Shown here: positions 54,009-64,000 of the stretch, piece after piece
How positions within the stretch are numbered: position 1 is the stretch's first letter
How the letters are laid out: every line of letters begins with the position of its first letter
Assembly: GCF_020283565.1 (NCBI RefSeq)
Contig: NC_060061.1
Span: 41,081,362-41,145,361 of the forward strand
DNA: 64,000 nt
Direction: 5' to 3'
DNA from: Trifolium pratense
Lineage: Eukaryota; Streptophyta; Magnoliopsida; Fabales; Fabaceae
Program-made: the position numbers and the translations under genes
Notes under the pieces: model-generated
Databases searched by the model: none
Told to the model about the DNA's origin: nothing
Seen by the model: the letters and a program-made list of their open reading frames with translations, nothing else

Positions 54009-56930
54009 ATGGTTTCTTCCAACACTTTTTCACTTTCTCTCATCTTATTCCTCTCTTTCTCTTCCTTCTTCTTCTTCTCTCCCTCCTCTCAATCTCACAA
54101 CAAAGTTTCTCTAGAATTGTACTATGAAAGCTTGTGCCCTTACAGTGCCGATTTCATCGTCAATGACCTCCCTAAAATCTTTGAACCCGATCTTTTCTCA
54201 ATTGTTGACCTTAAACTTGTTCCTTGGGGTAATGCTAAACTTAGACCTAACTCCACCATTACTTGCCAGGTAATTTCATTTCTACTCTTCTCCGGTTGTT
54301 ATTTTTTTGATTCATTGAATAATTGATATATTTTCGAGGAGTATTGATTAATTAATTAATTTGGATTTTATTATTTTATAATGGTTGTGAATTGCAGCAT
54401 GGTCCATATGAGTGTTTGTTGAACAGGGTGGAAGCATGTGCTATTGATACATGGCCTCAATTGGTAACTATTTCTATTCCCCTTTAGTAAACTATGAAAT
54501 TAATTAACTTGAAAGTAACATGCATGTTTCTTTTTTGGATTGTTTTACTCAATTATTTGATGAGAACTTTTTTTAATCGAGTTGAGGACTACTATGATAC
54601 TACTCCCTTTGTTCCGTGTTATAAGCAAAATTTTACTTTTTAGGTTGATTGAATAACCGACTAGACTAGACGACATACATCAATCATTTAATGAACTTTA
54701 ATTATAGCTACTTCTAAAATCACACGTATGATTGATTGTGATTTGATCTGTATCAAAATTAAACTCTAATTAGTATTAGTCGAAAAAAGTAGCTGATTGG
54801 TAATTCATACTGGTACTAATTTCTATGGTAATTATAGGCTTAGTACTGGTCATTGTCCAATCAAAGTCAGTTAAATATTGGAAATGACTTTAGAATTATG
54901 CTCTTTGTCTCTTTATGTCTTTGTTTGTCTTGCATGCAAACTAATCAGCAATTAAATCGTCTTATTTGTTTAAATTTACTGTACTTTTTCATAATTTTTT
55001 TATGGTTATAGTAATGTTGTAGATTTATATTTCTTAATATGATTGGTTCATTATAAGTTTATAACAATGCTTTGCGATTTGAATGACGGTTATAAGTATT
55101 TTATTTATAGAATTCATGCCTTTTTGCAGAATGAGCATTTTTCTTTCATCTATTGTATTGAGGATCTGGTGTATGACAATAGGCAAGAAGAGTGGGAATC
55201 TTGTTATGAGAAACTTGGTCTGGATTCAACACGTGTCAATGATTGTTATCGCAGTGAGCATGGAAGAGAGGTTAGTTCTTTTCTGATTTAGCTTTTGTCC
55301 TTTAAATACCATGCTATCATTGAGATAGTAGTAGTAGCGTGTATATTCCCATTTTCTGTCATTAAGAAATGTATTTGGGTGTTGTAAATTATCTTGAATA
55401 ACTTCTTTTCTACAATTGTTGTGTATGAACCTTGAAGTTTTACTAACACTGCTAAATGAAACTAACTTGTGGAACTTGAGTGTTTGAATAATCATACGGA
55501 TGCAGAATTGCTGGAGACTTCTTGATTCTTTATTTAAACTAATCCCGCCAACAAGAATGCATTATTGAGTCTCACTTATGTCAACTAATTCGTTACCGGT
55601 TCTGTCATGTTAAACTTTGATTGAAGTAACATAAGCAAGATACTCTCTTTTAAGTCTCAACATACTCTTTATTACTCGGTGAAATCTGTGTAGGTCTATT
55701 GAAAATAATGTGTCAGAGAGTGTTTGTTCTGTGCTCACCTGCTGTTAGTTTTACTTCAAGTCAATACATAAAATAACTATCGTAAAGTAATTTTGACTTA
55801 TTTCAACGATTACCTCAGGAAATTGGTTGTAGTTTTGATTTTCACAGAACACTGAAGAAACGAAATTTGATATTTGAGTTACGTTGTATTGTATTCATAG
55901 ATGGCTTATGGCTCAAAAGATATAATAGAACTGTCAATTTGTTATAGCTTCTGAGCAGTCATATTTCTTCATGATAATTTGGAAAAAGTTAGCCAATACT
56001 TGTACAGACAAGTTGGCCAATTTTGGCATATCCAGCCAGGACTTCATTTGGTGGAACTTAATCCCTCCTTTCATTACAAAGGTGTTTTTAGAAATAGGTA
56101 TCACATTCCTAATTTTGGCATACGATTGTTGTTTCGCTGAGGTGACAACATAGTTGGGATGCTAGTAACATACAGTGACACCTTTGCACTTCCAATTTCT
56201 TTTTGCTTTAAAAAATTATCGATCCCTAACTTGCAAAACATTATCCAGGCAATAACAAAGTTATGATAAATGGGCTGAGACTGTGTACCATCAATGAATT
56301 TTTTACAGGAACAGTTACCATCTCGAGCAAAATTGTAATAATTAATATTGGTGATTATTGCTTCTTTGGCTTCTTAACATGGGCTTCCTTTATGATAATC
56401 TTGAAAAGTCTACTGCTTCTTAACATGAGCTTGTTTCTATTTCGATGATTAAATAAAGATATGACAGATGAACTTTTGAGTCTTCATACTCTAATGTTAT
56501 AATTATCATCTGGATGCAGTTGGACCTAAAGTATGCAGATGAAACAAATGCTCTACAACCTCCTCACGAGTATGTTCCATGGGTAGTTGTCAATGGAGAA
56601 CCACTCTACGAGGTTAGTCTTGCAACATATGCCTTATTCCAGTGCTTGAAACTTACACAATACTAGATGTCTTTAGAACTCGCATGAATTTGAAAATTTC
56701 TTTTGCTGCAGGATTATGAAAACTTCTTAAGCTATGTCTGTAAGGCTTATAAAGGCGCTAATGCACCCAAAAGTTGCAACCAAGCATCATATCTTAGTAC
56801 AGTTCGACAAGTGGAAGCAAAGGCTAAGCATTCATTTTGCGTTATGGAAAGAGTGACGCCATTGTGGGAAAAAACAAGGTCAACCATTGCCTCATGGATG
56901 AGCCAGATGAATCTTCTAGGTGTAATTTAG
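54009..56930 (+). CDS. GILT/OSH1-like protein, copy 2, CxxS variant
   Basis: Five exons: 54009-54269, 54398-54463, 55130-55270, 56520-56612 and 56712-56930, all phase 0, giving 259 residues. Exon sizes 2-4 equal those of copy 1 (66, 141, 93), so the pair arose by tandem duplication. Signal peptide residues 1-29. The active-site motif reads Cys43-Pro-Tyr-Ser46: the second Cys of CxxC is Ser. [30 protein letters not shown] and PWVVVNG are otherwise conserved, and the frame is open, so this looks like a maintained protein rather than a pseudogene. A CxxS site can form mixed disulfides but should not release substrate like a reductase, which suggests an isomerase-like or binding role. ATG at 54009 is chosen because a signal peptide follows directly. 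Confidence 0.93.
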
Positions 56931-57421
56931 ATGCGCGTCAATGCCGTGTGTAATTAAGATGAATCCGTTTGTTCCATTTCTCTTGTAAAACCCCTAATAA
57001 ACTGCAAATAGAACTTGTCATTAGTAGTTCTTTCTCATTTCTCAGTAAAAGAAACAATGTTGTGTATAATGTATTTACATGATGTTTCTAAGTTCAATTT
57101 TATATTTTGGATATTTCGAAGTATCAGTTTTAAGAATCTCCTCAGATTAAATAAAAGGGTGCAAATGTTAAATGAAAAAGATTATGAAAGATGCAATAGA
57201 AAGGGTTGGCTAAATCCAAGATACCTAAGACACTGAGAATTTCAGCTGATGTTGCTTGATAAGAAACAAAGTGCAAAAGGTTACAAAACCATTTCTTGAG
57301 GAATCAAATGGACATACATCTTAAGGATGAACATTCCAAGTAATCTGGGAGTAATCAATTAGTAGACATACAAATTTTAGGAAAAGAAATGTAACATAAT
57401 TCAAGGTATATTGCTGAAAAA

Positions 57422-57770
57422 TTAATTACTGCAGTTGAAAATTTGAAAGTGATCTTCTAAAAGTGACAAAGAAAAAACTATAAAGAGGTGAATATAATAT
57501 ATAACCATGATTTTTTTAATAGCTTGTAGCAAACCATATACCTCCCCATCTTTTACCGACAATAATGACGATATACTAATAGTTTTTGATTTCTCAGTGC
57601 CTACCTTATTATTCAGGAATGTTGCATCTATACTGCACTTCAACATTCCGACAGTTGGTTTCCTCCATCTAGGCACAGTTGGCCTATGCGCCCTATCTTC
57701 AGCTGTTGTAGCACTAAAACTTGCCCATTGCCATTGGTTGAAAAACAACGCAAAATATTTTAAATAATGG
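57422..57770 (-). pseudogene. LINE RNase H fragment
   Basis: The minus strand gives NQWQWASFSATTAEDRAH, VPRWRKPTVGMLKCSIDATF and DGEVYGLLQAIKK. The line KP..GMLKCSIDA matches the start of the plant LINE-type RNase H domain, with its first Asp. The region between CSIDATF and the later piece is abnormal, and the domain ends early, so it is a fragment. Confidence 0.7.
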
Positions 57771-58002
57771 AACTACATATCTTTTTTTCTTTTGGACATA
57801 AGAAGGGGATAATGTCAAAAACTAAAGAAAAATCAAACGTGAGTAGAGAGACTCCCAATAAATCAAAAAGAATAACCTAATGAATTGGAGTAGAAATTTC
57901 TTCTCAAAAGAAAATGCATTAATGGTAAAAAGGTCAATAATATGCATTAATTAACGAAGAAATATTGTTTAGTATATAATTTGTGCGAGAAACAAACAAG
58001 AC

Positions 58003-58083
58003 GTCGATATGTCCGAGTGGTTAAGGAGACAGACTCGAAATCTGTTGGGCTTTGCCTGCGCAGGTTCGAATCCTGCTGTCGAC
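58003..58083 (+). tRNA. tRNA-Ser (anticodon CGA)
   Basis: A cloverleaf folds well. The acceptor stem GTCGATA pairs with TGTCGAC (one G-T). The anticodon stem ACAGA/TCTGT has loop CTCGAAA, so the anticodon CGA is at 58036-58038 and reads UCG. A long variable arm TTGGGCTTTGCCTGC follows, as in class II tRNA-Ser. The T arm is CAGGTTCGAATCCTG. There is no intron. CAA motifs upstream (AACAAACAAG) and T runs downstream are the usual plant Pol III signals. Confidence 0.96.
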
Positions 58084-58085
58084 GA

Positions 58086-58097
58086 TTTTTCATTTTT
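58086..58097 (+). terminator. Pol III terminator of tRNA-Ser
   Basis: Runs of five and six T (TTTTTCATTTTTT) start three bases after the mature tRNA end, matching Pol III termination signals. Confidence 0.8.
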
Positions 58098-58329
58098 TAC
58101 TTATTTAATTTCAGCTTATTTTAATTTTTTAACCCCCTTTTCATCTTAAAGATTATCCCAAGATCAAAATTATATAAACGGGCTCTAAAACCAAGTAGAG
58201 AGATGATGGGCTTATTTTATATGTGATTTTTTTTTTAATGTTGACACTAATTATACCAATTACATTGCCTTCTCACCTCCACATATGTCTAAAATTTTCT
58301 AAATCTCACGTAATCAAACCCTTACAACA

Positions 58330-58900
58330 AAAAGCACTAAACTAAGTGCTTAAAATACAAGACATAGGATGTAAACACGAAAAAGGAAAAAGAGTACAAG
58401 TCTTACGTCCATACCGACTAGTGAACCACAACCAAGAATGAAGTTTGATTGTCTCCAATAACGATGAAACATCCGGTATATTATCCTTAAAAATTATTTT
58501 ATTGCGAAGATTCCAAATATTTCAAGTGGTTGCCAACCATACCAAGTACCGGACACGACCTTTGTCTTTCATTTTGAACAAATCACCAAATAAAAGGAAA
58601 TGATCTCTAGCTCCGACTCCGGTTTGTAAAGATGTCCCTAACAAAGATAAAACTTTGTTCCATACTCCTTTAATAAAAGGACATGAAAAGAAAAGATGTT
58701 TTTCGTCCTCAGCTTGTTGAAAATAAAAGACGCAAGATAATTCATGATGATTAGTCAAAATACATCGGTGATGAAGAGCTGCTCTTGTTGATAATCTGTT
58801 TAATAATAAGTCAAAATACCGAAAATATTTACTTTCGAAAAAACATCCGACGTCCATAAGCGCTTCATAATGTGAAAAATTTAACATCTAATTCACATTA
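58330..58900 (-). pseudogene. LINE remnant: reverse-transcriptase zinc-binding domain
   Basis: An open minus frame from 58887 to 58522 contains LNRLSTRAALHHRCIL, CVFYFQQAEDEKHLFFSCPF and VWNKVLSLLG. This is the zf-RVT pattern of plant LINEs (C..C..E..H.F..C). Beyond a stop at about 58522 the same frame goes on with NIWNLRNKIIFKDN, the usual sequel. The 3' part runs to near 58330 and ends with a TTGTAAGGG-type tail. It is truncated at both ends. Confidence 0.75.
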
Positions 58901-59600
58901 TGACATAGTTATTTTATGATAATCTCATACTCTTTACACCTCATAACTATGTCGGGCTCTTCCCAACGTAGTCCATAGCTGGATTTTGTGACTACGCCAC
59001 ATTGAGCATAATGTTATAAGAACTCTAAGATTGTTGAAAAACAACGCACACCCATTTCATCTAATATCCAACTTCTTACTCACATTCAATCCGTTTCTCA
59101 ATCAGTCACCTCAATTCTAATGTTGTAAAACACACATACAAAATATCTGAACACAACATGAGAACTTTTGAACATTGTCCATAGCATATGAGCCATGAGG
59201 CATGTTATAGACAGAGTGTCAGTTAATAAATCTAGAGGGGCTCAACACTTTGTCGGTGACTCAAACAACACTTTGTCAAAGGTCATTGGTCCCACTTCAC
59301 TCACTAGTACATCGTTTATTATACTTTGTATCAATAGGACCTGGATAGACAGCTGATGTAATTACACGCAGTTGTATACAGTAGTCGATCTTAATTATCA
59401 ATTTATGATCAAATTATTCAAATTTATGCAATATAAATTTTATCTAATCTCTCGGTCCTTAAAATTTACAGTATCTAATCGCGGTCCTTAAAATTTGATC
59501 GGACGATCAATAGCAGTTACCACCTGCGTTGAATCTAAATCCGTACAAATATATGATCTATATGATCATTTGCTTAGTTTTCAAACAGTACTACGTAACT
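58901..59600. other. Intergenic, no gene seen
   Basis: Low-copy-looking AT-rich DNA without reading frames of note. Phrases TCGGTCCTTAAAATTTACAG and GCGGTCCTTAAAATTTGATC near 59453-59500 are a short direct duplication. Confidence 0.4.
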
Positions 59601-59608
59601 TTGGTCAG

Positions 59609-59850
59609 AATTTTTTTTTTACCCCAACAATTTTCACTCTACCCCAACAACCAAATTTGAAATGACAAATATGCCCTTATATATAATGTAAAACTCAAAA
59701 AATTCATACCGGTATGAATATTCATACCGGAACAGTATAATACGACAAAAAAAAAAATTAAAATATATTAATTTTTTATAAGGGTATACTGGGTATTTTA
59801 AAAAAATATGTCGGGGTAGAATGAAGATTGTTGGGGTAGGAAAAAAAATT
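59609..59850. mobile_element. MITE with ACCCCAACAA termini
   Basis: Left TTTTTTACCCCAACAATTTT, continuing CACTCTACCCC, and right GGGGTAGAATGAAGATTGTT, continuing GGGGTAGGAAAA, are inverted repeats of about 38 bases with few differences. The interior contains TTCATACCGGTATGAA, itself palindromic. No clear target duplication. Confidence 0.7.
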
Positions 59851-60789
59851 TCCTTTGCTCACTATAATCGCAAATTGGGCCGACAACAAATATGTGGGTA
59901 TTAAAGTCCAAATAATCATAGCCTACGTTTCTTAGGTTGCTTATAAAATAAGATCGATGACAATTGAATGATATGAGAGAAAATGAAAGTAAAAATAAAA
60001 GTAAGAGAAAAAACCGAAAATATATATGTATGTATATAAAATGACTTGAAGGTTCTTATATGAAAGTTAGATATGATAACATGATAAACATTTCATTAAT
60101 TACAATAAAATAAAAAGTTACATAATTGTGCTTGCAAGAACCCTAGTTTCACAATGAAATAAGTTGTCTATAGATAGAGATGTGGATTTCTATTAACAGC
60201 AGACATTAAGCATCTTGGTTGTGTTGGTTAAATTATGGGTTGCTATACTCGAATAGTGGAGCTAGAGGCGCTAATGACATGCGTCGAGCTAATGGTCAAA
60301 TCTTATAACAGTTCAAAACTCTTTCAAGCATGTGGTCTGTAAGAGCGAGATGCTTAAGAAGTATTTATGAGAGTTCAATGTCTTCAAAACATGAAGCTAG
60401 TTGAAAACTTTGCAAAATAATTTATTGTTCTCGATCATCATTCGCAATTTTCACTTATATATGAATTTGTCTAGATCGTTTAAGAAATAACATAGCAAAA
60501 TTTGTTGACACTGAATTCTTTTATTTAAAATTAAGTGGTCATGATAATCGAAAGAACCAATGGACTCGAGAGTTCATCTCTTGCAAATACTGTAATCAGG
60601 AAGGATGAAGTATTAATTGGACCATGATGGAGCTTGAATTTTTCTCTATGGAAGTTCAAAAAACTTAATTAAACGGTTAATTTTTACCGGTCTCTCTAAA
60701 GATAGCAGTTTCAGTTCACACTTTGATAAAAAAAAAAAGAGAAACTTAAGAAATTATAAACACATGATTTTTTTTGTTTTGTTAAACTT
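59851..60789. other. Intergenic, no gene seen
   Basis: AT-rich DNA with no recognised gene or repeat end. Confidence 0.35.
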
Positions 60790-60990
60790 GGTCTCCTGAA
60801 AATTCGTAGACCATTAACATTTGAATAATGTTGTCTCGTTCAACAAAGTCTAAATTCATAGATAATTCATGTAAATTTTAAGGAAATCTAAAATAATTTA
60901 ATATGTTATTGAGACCCATTAAGATTAATTGTTCAACGAAAATGGCTAAATCCTTAATCTTGGTGGGTCTCAATAACATATTGATGACAA
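60790..60990. mobile_element. Decayed palindromic MITE
   Basis: AATATGTTATTGAGACCCAT (60900) and GGTGGGTCTCAATAACATAT (60959) are inverted. Surroundings resemble the centre of the MITEs at 6449-6846 and 22531-22863. Ends are lost. Confidence 0.5.
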
Positions 60991-61129
60991 AATTTTCTAT
61001 AATGTTTTTAGATAGTTTTTAGGTTTTTTTAAGTCATTTTAGTAGTTTTAGAGAGTCAAACATGGAAAATAGCTAAGTAATGAAGTTACTTGAAGAAGAA
61101 GAAAGAGTTAGAAGAAATTACATAAAAAG

Positions 61130-61930
61130 GAGCAAAAATTAACGAAAATCTGCTCCGAAGCCATCATGCCACGCTGGAATGCATCATGCCACAATGAGAA
61201 CAAATATTTGAAGAAAATCTACAGTTTTCATCGTACCACGATGGAACGTATCGTCCTACGATGGGAAATTTGTGAAGGATCGTGCCACTATGGGCACGAT
61301 CGTGGCACGATGAGCACAAGTTTGGAGCATAAAAAATCCTATAAATAGAGCTTCAAGCCACCATAATTTACATCAATTCAAGAATCCAACAAAGAATCAA
61401 CACAAGAGAAGGCAAGGAACTCAAGGAAGGAAATCTCCCCACCATTGGGAGTAGTTCTAGCGCTTTAAAGAGGTTATTTTGCATGTGTAATTTTCTAAAC
61501 TCTGTTGTGTCAATTAATTAGTAACTAATTACCTTAGGTTAGGTTGAGTAGATGAAGTCCCCTAGGATTTTTTTTTTGTTACACTCCCCTAGGATTATTT
61601 AAAACATATGAATTTGGTTCGAAAAAGATTATATTACTTGCAATTCAGTTTATTATCTTTAATTATATCCCTGTTCTTTATGCGATATTAATTGGTAGAC
61701 ATATTTATGAATTGTTCTCAAGAATTATTTGTCTAGTAAGATAACTTTTAAATCTCGATTTGTGATAATTAATCTAACTGACACTAGAGATAGTAACATT
61801 GAACTGATGAACTCGAGGTTAGAGACTATAGAATTAACGCTCAATTAATGCTTTAAAAAATTCCAACTTTGTCTACGAAAGCGGGTATCTGTAATTAAAT
61901 ATGGTGATTTTAGTATTCGAACGTATATCT
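61130..61930 (+). mobile_element. LTR-like retroelement segment
   Basis: Contains short palindromic phrases built on ATCGTGCCACGATG (61170-61320), then TATA-like CCTATAAATAGAGC (61339) and a purine-rich leader, the layout of a plant LTR promoter and R region. No second LTR, primer site or coding part was defined. The frame at 61166-61348 runs through the palindromic phrases and is not recognised. Confidence 0.4.
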
Positions 61931-61939
61931 CACTACTTT

Positions 61940-62196
61940 GATGTTTTCTCTCCCGACCCCCCGTGATTCTTTTATACCCCCCAATATTCCAATTTTGCAC
62001 TTGCAGAAAAATTCGGTTTGCAGAAACCGAATTTTTTTAGTGCAAATTCAGCTTTAAATTTCGGTTTTTAGAAATCGAAATTTGTTTTCAAGGCAAAAAA
62101 ATAACTTCAATTTTTACAAACCAAAGTTTTTTCAAGGGCAAAATTGGAAATTCAAGGGGTATAAAAAAACAAGGGGGGGTCGGGAGAGAAAACATC
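61940..62196. mobile_element. Mutator-like MITE
   Basis: Begins GATGTTTTCTCTCCCGACCC and ends GGGTCGGGAGAGAAAACATC. A perfect 9-base duplication CACTACTTT flanks it (61931-61939, 62197-62205). The interior repeats TTCGGTTT...AAACCGAA phrases. Non-coding. Confidence 0.88.
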
Positions 62197-62212
62197 CACT
62201 ACTTTTAACCCA

Positions 62213-62330
62213 CTTGGGTTGGTCTGGTGGTATTGGCTTGGGCATGGAAGTGTGTTCCTCCTTAAGGTCTCAGTTCGATTCTCTCTTGTACCAATTTCAT
62301 CGTGAGAACTGCAAGGGAATATAACGTCGT
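62213..62330 (+). mobile_element. SINE-like repeat with Pol III box B
   Basis: GGTCTGGTGGTATTGGCTTG resembles box A, and AGGTCTCAGTTCGATTCTCT resembles box B. It is the same family as the minus-strand copy at 47420-47625. It lies eight bases after the MULE target duplication. Confidence 0.5.
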
Positions 62331-62517
62331 ATTATCAAATAGGAAATAGAGGAGAGATTCGAAATAACTTAACCATATTTCTCATCTTGAATTTCTCAAT
62401 ATCTCAAACTTATCTTTTAAAAACAATCTTTCAAAATAATCTTTCATTTCTGTTTACTTCCTTAATTAAAACTATTTCTTTTGTATGGAGACGAATATAT
62501 ATATAAATACTATTATT

Positions 62518-62690
62518 ATTTGACAACAAAATTGGTACACTTGCCAAGGGTCACATGATATATCAAATAATTTTATATTTTAGTAAAATTTTACATGAAT
62601 TATTTATATGATATATTTTCAATTTAATGGTAAATTTTATACTCGTTAAAATGTCCTTGGTGCAATTTAATTCCTAAAATATGTGTGTAT
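62518..62690. mobile_element. Decayed MITE relative
   Basis: ACATGATATATCAAATAATTTTA and TATATGATATATTTTCAATTTAATGG-like phrases echo the arms of the palindromic MITEs at 6449 and 22531, but only one arm is recognisable and the termini are degraded. Confidence 0.35.
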
Positions 62691-63943
62691 TGACACGCTC
62701 GCAAGTGCACGAGTATGTCGTTGTAATAAAAAAGAGTATTGAATCCACATAGACTAAGGAGAGACGGGGTAAAATTTCACTTTAAAGAAAATAGCAAATT
62801 AGAAATATAAAAGTTTAGAAAAATGTTTTGGTTTTATGATGATCAAACAAGCAAGCAACAAAGACTTTAAACTTACACTATAAATTACCTCGAGATTATG
62901 AATTTCATCAATAACACAAATTCCCAACCCCTTCCAAACATACATTTGTCATGTGAAAACCTTCTTTTTAAAAACAAGTTATAGGTGTGCCAATGTGACG
63001 CTGCAACCACCTTTTCTCACACCAGTTGTTAATTGCCCTAGATGACTGCAACATGACACCCACACACATCCCTAGACGCACAATTAGCGCAATAAGCTGG
63101 TCATAAACTGTAGAGGGTCAAGGCACCGACTTCTCCGATGTGGTAAATTCCTCGATACCTTGAGATAAACAATGAAAACATCTACAATTTATGATATACT
63201 TTCTAGTAATCACAATCAACAATGATACATGAGGAAGAGATCAAGAGGCTATGTTGTGGACTTCTCTTCATAACCTCAAAGTGTGGGTGAACTACTCAAA
63301 CCTTGACATCATGAGCCAGCCACTAACTAAAACCATGAACATGAACTAGAACAAACACAGAAAATAACAAAGATAATTTTATATAGCAGCCACAAAAGAA
63401 TTCGTAGGAAATGGATAAGTGTTACATAAATAGCAATAAAGTAGAAAAACAATAAAGCCAAAACTGACATTTTCCAACAGTTGGAGCTGCCACGGCCGTG
63501 AGGAGCATTGACACGACCATGGGAGCATTTCAGACTCGTCATGCCATCTGTTTTTCCCGGCACGACCGTGACCAGCTTCAGACCCATGATCTTTGGATTT
63601 TCTCAACATTAAGTCATTGGTAAAGGCCATAATGGCCATAAACCACGAATTTAAGTCTTTTGCCATCAATTTCCACTAGTCCTTCATTAAGTAAGCTCTT
63701 CCTTTGTTTTCATACAATATCTTGGCCAATAAGTCATCAAATCCACTTATTCGTGCATTTGGACCTACAAAAATAAAACATAACAAATGTACTGTAAGAA
63801 AGTAATAATAACTTGATTTATAAGCAAACTTTTTTAATAAAACTACTATTAAAAAGTATAGATATTTTAGAGCTATCAACAACAACAAATTACGACAACT
63901 AGATAACGGTATGGTCATATAAAATGAAGACTATAAACCGTCC
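62691..63943. other. Gypsy-like retroelement 3' region, non-coding
   Basis: Begins TTGACACGCTCGCAAGTGCA, and nearby text has the style of the non-coding zone before the 3' LTR of plant gypsy elements. Around 63490-63580 several CACGGCCGTG/CACGACCATG/CACGACCGTG near-palindromes occur. The minus frames 63327-63918 have no recognised domain. Confidence 0.4.
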
Positions 63944-64000
63944 ATGTGAGCTTAGCTCAGTTGGTAGGGACATCAGCATTTTATATGTAGGAACTGAGGT
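63944..64000 (+). mobile_element. tRNA-derived repeat cut by the window edge
   Basis: GTGAGCTTAGCTCAGTTGGT is a good Pol III box A with tRNA-like D arm, and AGGAACTGAGGT begins a box B region. The window ends before it can be closed. Likely a SINE-like tRNA-derived element rather than a functional tRNA, since the anticodon arm does not pair. Confidence 0.5.

Noticed and set aside
63944..64000. Functional tRNA gene at the right edge
   Set aside because: Box A is good, but the anticodon arm does not pair and related repeats occur elsewhere in the window; the sequence is truncated.

Overview
This is nuclear DNA from a flowering plant. Genes carry several introns with GT..AG borders, intergenic DNA is AT-rich, and Stowaway, Tourist, hAT, Mutator, CACTA, Helitron, TRIM, Copia and LINE remnants are dense. 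The style of the repeats and the gene set suggest a legume of the Medicago/Trifolium type. The species is an inference from memory of such genomes, not something the sequence proves.

Seven protein genes and one tRNA gene are supported. From left to right: a LOB-domain transcription factor of the LBD4/LBD12 type (9735-12606, minus); a gene resembling the meiotic factor DFO, DOUBLE-STRAND BREAK FORMATION (17689-19971, minus, six exons); a TAF15b-like RNA-binding protein with RGG repeats, a RanBP2 zinc finger and an RRM (27513-30038, minus, six exons); a family-17 glucan endo-1,3-beta-glucosidase-like protein with a CBM43/X8 domain (30961-35503, minus, two exons); a lipid phosphate phosphatase (41559-44250, plus, seven exons); two tandem GILT/OSH1-like thiol reductase genes with identical five-exon layout (46305-51380 and 54009-56930, plus); and tRNA-Ser(CGA) (58003-58083, plus). 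All exon borders were placed by hand from frame continuity and splice sites. They close exactly in frame for every gene.

Region 1-9.1 kb is a repeat thicket with no host gene. It has a small palindromic MITE, a hAT element, one truncated and one complete copy of a roughly 2-kb hairpin-array transposon sitting in a (TA)n tract, a Copia remnant cut by a hAT MITE, and a Stowaway-like element expanded to 2.9 kb by nested insertions. Region 9.7-16.5 kb holds the LBD gene, whose intron carries a 1.2-kb foldback element, then a tandem promoter-like duplication and an orphan CACTA end. Region 17-30 kb holds DFO and TAF15b, separated by LINE, Helitron-like, (TA)n-MITE and TRIM insertions. Region 31-45 kb holds the glucanase gene, a nested Copia/TRIM patch and the phosphatase. 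Region 46-57 kb is the GILT pair. From 57 to 64 kb there are the tRNA, LINE remnants and retroelement-like DNA, ending in a truncated tRNA-derived repeat.

The genes do not form one pathway. The most notable observations are: (i) a transposon family built of TGAAACCATT/AATGGTTTCA hairpins that is found inside (TA)n microsatellites; (ii) the second GILT copy, whose CxxC active site reads CxxS; (iii) the family-17 hydrolase, which has Lys where the catalytic nucleophile Glu is expected; and (iv) two Helitron-like elements whose flanks are repeated on both sides.
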